This document shows, one piece after another, positions 23,262-26,189 of a DNA stretch of 26,189 bases (position 1 is its first letter; every line of letters starts with the position of its first letter). The DNA comes from Dehalococcoidia bacterium (GTDB taxonomy: Bacteria > Chloroflexota > Dehalococcoidia > GIF9 > AB-539-J10): NCBI GenBank assembly GCA_004375885.1, contig SOJG01000050.1, forward strand, positions 1-26,189. Direction: 5' to 3'. The translations under genes and the position numbers were made by a program. The notes under the pieces were generated by a model. That model did no database searches, was not told the DNA's origin, and worked only from the letters and a program-made list of their open reading frames with translations.

Positions 23262-24794
23262 GTGCGCACCATAATAAGTGTTTCGGACAAGTCAGGCGTA
23301 GTCGATTTTGCCCGAGGTCTGAAAGAACTGGGCATCGAGATTTTGAGTACCGGCGGGACCAAGCGATCGTTAGAGGCTGCTGGAGTAGAAGCGCGTAGCA
23401 TCTCAGAGCTTACCGGCTTTCCTGAGATCCTCGATGGCCGGGTCAAGACTCTGCATCCGGCAGTGCACGGCGGGATCTTAGCCCGGCGCGACCTTCCCCA
23501 GCATCTATCCGAGCTAACCCGGAACAGCATTGAACCCATTGACATGGTGGTTATTAACCTCTATCCCTTTGTGCAGACGGTGACCAAGGCGGGAGTCTCC
23601 TTGGACGAGGCGCTGGAGAACATCGACATCGGCGGGCCAAGCATGATTCGCTCGGCAGCCAAGAATTTCCCCTCTGTCCTGGTAATAGTTGATCCCGAGG
23701 ATTACGATGTAATCTTGCAGAAGCTGCACCAGGGCAATGTTGATTCACAATATAGGAAACGGTTGGCCCAGAAAGCTTTCCAGCATGTTGCTCTCTATGA
23801 TACAGCCATCGCTCAATACCTTAGTGAAGAAGCCTTCCCCGAAGAGATGACGATAGCCCTGAAAAAGGCTCGTAGCCTCCGCTATGGCGAGAACCCTCAT
23901 CAGCAAGCTGCTTTCTACATTGAACAAAATGTGAGACAAAAGCAGGACGGCCTGGCATCCCTGGAACAGCTTGGCGGACCCGAAATCTCCTTCAACAACC
24001 TCCTCGATTTGGATGCGGCTCTAAACGTGCTAAGTGAGTTTGCCGCTCCCACCATTGCCATAATGAAGCATAATAATTCCTGCGGACTTGCCTCCCATGA
24101 CGATTTAGCCGAGGCTTATCGACGAGCCTTAACTGGCGACCCTGTAGCTTCCTTTGGCGGCGTAGTTACCAGTAACCGACTCATGGATTTAGCTACCGCC
24201 AAGGAAATCGATAAGACTCATTACGATGCCGTTGTTGCGCCAGAATATCAGAAGGAGGCCCTGGAACTACTGAGAAGGAAACAAAGTCTGCGCCTCGTTA
24301 AAGTTCCCCCCTATCATCATCCTTCACCCGCCGAATCGTGCTTCGATTTCCGTTACATCAGAGGTGGCTTCCTGGCGCAAGCGCCAGACCTGTTAACTGA
24401 GTCGGAGCTTCAGCCTCGCACGGTAACCAGGCGCCAGCCTTCAGATGCGGAGTTATCAGACCTGCTATTTGCCTGGAGGGCTGTTAAGGGCATAAAGTCC
24501 AACGCCATAGTTATCGCCAAGGACAAAACATTGTTAGGCATGGGAGCCGGACAGCCAAGCCGAGTGGTAAGCGTTGAGCTAGCTTTGAAAAGAGCTGGTG
24601 ACCGAGCTAAAGGCAGCGTCCTGGCCTCAGATGCTTTCTTCCCATTTGCCGATGGCCCCGAACTGGCAATCAAGCACGGAGTTACCGCCATCATCCAGCC
24701 CGGTGGCTCCGTAAGAGATAAAGAGGTAACTGAGCTGGCTGACGCGCACAATGTTGCCATGGTGTTTACCGGTGTTCGCCATTTTAGACATTGA
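23262..24794 (+). CDS. purH: Bifunctional AICAR transformylase/IMP cyclohydrolase
   Basis: Last two steps of IMP synthesis. The N-terminal MGS-like cyclohydrolase domain (about 1-190) shows ISVSDKSGVVDFARGL, ILSTGGTKRSLE, LDGRVKTLHPAVHGGIL and the IDIGGPSMIRSAAKN segment. The C-terminal transformylase (about 195-510) shows LRYGENPHQQAAFY, ISFNNLLDLDAA, the catalytic MKHNNSCGLA and DAFFPFADGPELAIKHGVTAIIQPGGSVRD. The length of 510 residues is normal. The GTG start at 23262 has a strong AAAGGAGG 4 bases upstream, so it is the purM-purH gap that departs from the coupled pattern. With purA in the same window, IMP to adenylosuccinate is also covered. A hairpin straddles the stop codon. Confidence 0.96.
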   Translation: MRTIISVSDKSGVVDFARGLKELGIEILSTGGTKRSLEAAGVEARSISELTGFPEILDGRVKTLHPAVHGGILARRDLPQHLSELTRNSIEPIDMVVINLYPFVQTVTKAGVSLDEALENIDIGGPSMIRSAAKNFPSVLVIVDPEDYDVILQKLHQGNVDSQYRKRLAQKAFQHVALYDTAIAQYLSEEAFPEEMTIALKKARSLRYGENPHQQAAFYIEQNVRQKQDGLASLEQLGGPEISFNNLLDLDAALNVLSEFAAPTIAIMKHNNSCGLASHDDLAEAYRRALTGDPVASFGGVVTSNRLMDLATAKEIDKTHYDAVVAPEYQKEALELLRRKQSLRLVKVPPYHHPSPAESCFDFRYIRGGFLAQAPDLLTESELQPRTVTRRQPSDAELSDLLFAWRAVKGIKSNAIVIAKDKTLLGMGAGQPSRVVSVELALKRAGDRAKGSVLASDAFFPFADGPELAIKHGVTAIIQPGGSVRDKEVTELADAHNVAMVFTGVRHFRH

Positions 24795-24807
24795 CTTGGG
24801 CGAACAC
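24772..24807 (+). other. Inverted repeat straddling the purH stop codon
   Basis: GTGTTCGCC (24772-24780) and GGCGAACAC (24799-24807) are perfect 9-base arms with an 18-base loop that contains the purH TGA. No T run follows, so at most it is a transcript-stabilising or Rho-associated 3' structure marking the end of the pur operon. Confidence 0.45.
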
Positions 24808-24902
24808 GAAATCCTTTGGCTCTCGATATCCAGGAACCGGGACTTCGAATCTGCTATTTGGAGACCAGTGCTCAGCCCACATAGAGGTAAGGGCGGTGAG
24901 AA

Positions 24903-25223
24903 ATGTTAATGATAAGCAAAGAAGCTATGAACAGCGTTATGTCACTCAGAGAGAAGATAGCTGACCCCGAAAAAAGGGCCGAGTGTATGGCCGATGTGGA
25001 AAACATGATAGAAACAAAGGAATCTCATCTGGCAAGGGCAGAGTGGGGTTCCTGTTGCGGCAACATCTGCAATTTGGCATCACAGATAGACCGCGAACTA
25101 CAGATACTCCGGAACACTCTGGACGTCTTGAGGAGGGAGGACAGCGCGAAAGCAGCTTCCTTGTTGGAAGATTACATTGCACTCCTGCAAGAAAGTTATA
25201 GACCTGAACCCGATCATTGGTGA
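24903..25223 (+). CDS. Small helical protein of unknown function, upstream of the NAD-salvage fusion
   Basis: A 106-residue protein that I do not recognise. It appears all-helical and charged, with no signal peptide or membrane segment. Four cysteines stand out: Cys28, and Cys51, Cys52 and Cys56 in the SCCGNIC cluster, which could bind a metal or form a disulfide. The C-terminal half (IDRELQILRNTLDVLRRED) looks like a coiled coil or antiparallel helical pair. ATG 24903 has GGTGAG close upstream; ATG 24909 is an alternative. The stop is four bases before the next gene's ATG, so the two are almost certainly cotranscribed. It begins 108 bases after purH. Coding status is supported by this spacing and the plausible composition, not by homology. 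Confidence 0.65.
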   Translation: MLMISKEAMNSVMSLREKIADPEKRAECMADVENMIETKESHLARAEWGSCCGNICNLASQIDRELQILRNTLDVLRREDSAKAASLLEDYIALLQESYRPEPDHW

Positions 25224-25227
25224 TGCC

Positions 25228-26189
25228 ATGGCTAGAGTGGTAATCGTCTCAGACATGCTGCGCGGCTTTCTTGAGGAAGGTCATCCACTTTATTGCGGCA
25301 TCGAGGCCCGTAGTATCATACCTAATATCCAGAAATTGCTGGAGCGAGAGTTAAAGCAGGGCTCGAAGATCTTCTATTTATGTGACCACCACACGCCCGA
25401 CGATCCAGAGTTAAGGATGTTCCCGCCCCATTGCATTGAAGGTACCGAGGAAGCTGAACTCATACCCGAGCTTCTGCACTATCCCGGTGAAATAATACCC
25501 AAAAGGACCTTCAGCAGTTTCTACAAGACTCCTTTAGACAAGAGACTGGAGGCAATCAAGCCCGAAACCATAGTCGTCTGCGGCGTAACCACCCATATTT
25601 GTGTTCTGAACGCAGTAATTGATGCCAGAAACAGAGGCTATGAAGTTGAAGTCCCCGTTGATTGTGTTGCTTCCTTCGACAAAAAAGCTCACTCCTTCGC
25701 CCTGGACTATATGGAGAAGGTGCTTGGAGCCAAGCTTGTTAAACCCTTAGTTAAGGTTTCTCCGCCTCGTTTCGAAATTCCCGATTCATGGTTGAACGGG
25801 GAAACTGCCGATATCTATTTTCCCCGCACCGTGGAAATACTTAAGAAAGAGGGGATTAATCCCGTAGCAACTATGGAGGTATTTCCTCGCCGAGCTGGTA
25901 TCTTGTGCGGCATAGAAGAAGTTAAATCTTTGCTCGCCAAAGTTCTTCCTGAGGATAATTGTGAAGTATGGGCGTTATCTCAAGGCGAGCCTTTCGACAG
26001 AAAAGAAGTGGTCTTGCGCATAAAAGCCCCTTATCAAAGCTACGGAACTTATGAAACAGCTTACCTGGGCATACTCTCCCATTGCAGCGGCTGGGCCACC
26101 GCTGCCCGAGAATGCGTTGATGCTGCCCGAGGCGTTCCTGTCATCAGCTTTGGGGCCCGCCATGTCCACCCCTCAGTGGTCGGCATTAT
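25228..26189 (+). CDS. Nicotinamidase-nicotinate phosphoribosyltransferase fusion (3' end beyond window)
   Basis: One uninterrupted frame from ATG 25228 to the window edge (320 complete codons). Residues 1-171 are an isochorismatase-fold nicotinamidase. The triad is Asp9 (VSDMLRGF), Lys92 (PKRTFSS) and Cys125 (VTTHICVL), the metal site is Asp53, His55 and His68, and PPHCIEGT is the nicotinamidase signature. After a linker of about 15 residues, from about 187 onward the sequence matches the N-terminal part of nicotinate phosphoribosyltransferase: GETADIYFPRTVEIL, NPVATMEVF, YGTYETAYLGIL and SFGARHVHP. It would deamidate nicotinamide and convert the nicotinate to nicotinate mononucleotide, two consecutive Preiss-Handler salvage steps. 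No internal start with a ribosome binding site is visible at the junction. The catalytic C-terminal part of the transferase lies outside the window. Confidence 0.88.
   Translation, partial: MARVVIVSDMLRGFLEEGHPLYCGIEARSIIPNIQKLLERELKQGSKIFYLCDHHTPDDPELRMFPPHCIEGTEEAELIPELLHYPGEIIPKRTFSSFYKTPLDKRLEAIKPETIVVCGVTTHICVLNAVIDARNRGYEVEVPVDCVASFDKKAHSFALDYMEKVLGAKLVKPLVKVSPPRFEIPDSWLNGETADIYFPRTVEILKKEGINPVATMEVFPRRAGILCGIEEVKSLLAKVLPEDNCEVWALSQGEPFDRKEVVLRIKAPYQSYGTYETAYLGILSHCSGWATAARECVDAARGVPVISFGARHVHPSVVGI

Noticed and set aside
1..26189. Mobile element, phage, CRISPR array or defence system
   Set aside because: No transposase, integrase, Cas, restriction or toxin-antitoxin protein was recognised, and no regularly spaced repeats were seen. 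Apart from the 2120-2238 repeat, the window is housekeeping chromosome.

Overview
The window reads as a compact bacterial chromosome segment, with no rRNA, tRNA, phage, IS element or CRISPR array that I can recognise. The best guess for the host is an anaerobic member of the Chloroflexota, probably class Dehalococcoidia. This rests on overall protein character, a split pyruvate/methylmalonyl-CoA type biotin carboxylase cluster, a short-N-terminus IF-2, a mycobacteria-like inositol phospholipid pair and frequent GTG/TTG starts. It is an inference from sequence feel, not from a search.

Layout. (1) 1-4028, minus strand: carboxyltransferase (MmdA/12S type), a tiny OadG/MmdE-like protein, a hairpin-forming repeat, then a pyruvate carboxylase subunit B/OadA-type protein with its own biotin domain; an open frame runs off the left edge. 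(2) 4341-6488, plus: cmk-plsC-ispH, coupled by overlaps, behind a strong promoter with two palindromes. (3) 6492-8063, minus: an alpha-methylacyl-CoA racemase-like CaiB/BaiF protein and a HIT protein. (4) 8223-11987, plus: nusA-ylxR(rnpM)-infB-rbfA, with a terminator-like hairpin in the nusA leader. (5) 12055-14802, plus: ino1, a TIM-barrel metalloenzyme and a phosphatidylinositol-phosphate-synthase-like protein, followed directly by purA (14803-16116). (6) 16279-20609, minus: rpsO-pnp-dapB-asd. (7) 20727-24794, plus: purF-purM-purH, divergent from rpsO with back-to-back promoters. (8) 24903 to the right edge, plus: a small unknown gene and a nicotinamidase domain fused in one frame to nicotinate phosphoribosyltransferase.

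How the genes work together. Region 1 contains the three functional parts of a biotin-dependent transcarboxylase (methylmalonyl-CoA-side carboxyltransferase, pyruvate-side carboxyltransferase, biotin carrier). Region 5 can make inositol-3-phosphate and attach it to CDP-diacylglycerol, giving an inositol phospholipid. Regions 5 and 7 supply AMP/IMP synthesis steps. Region 6 joins mRNA decay and ribosome assembly with two lysine/diaminopimelate steps. Region 8 would carry nicotinamide to nicotinate mononucleotide on one polypeptide, a complete Preiss-Handler entry module, and is the most striking gene of the window.

The rest is well-known housekeeping. The items most worth a second look are the fused NAD-salvage enzyme, the transcarboxylase-like cluster, the inositol-lipid trio, the nusA leader hairpin, the tandem palindromes before cmk and the altered active-site residues of Asd.
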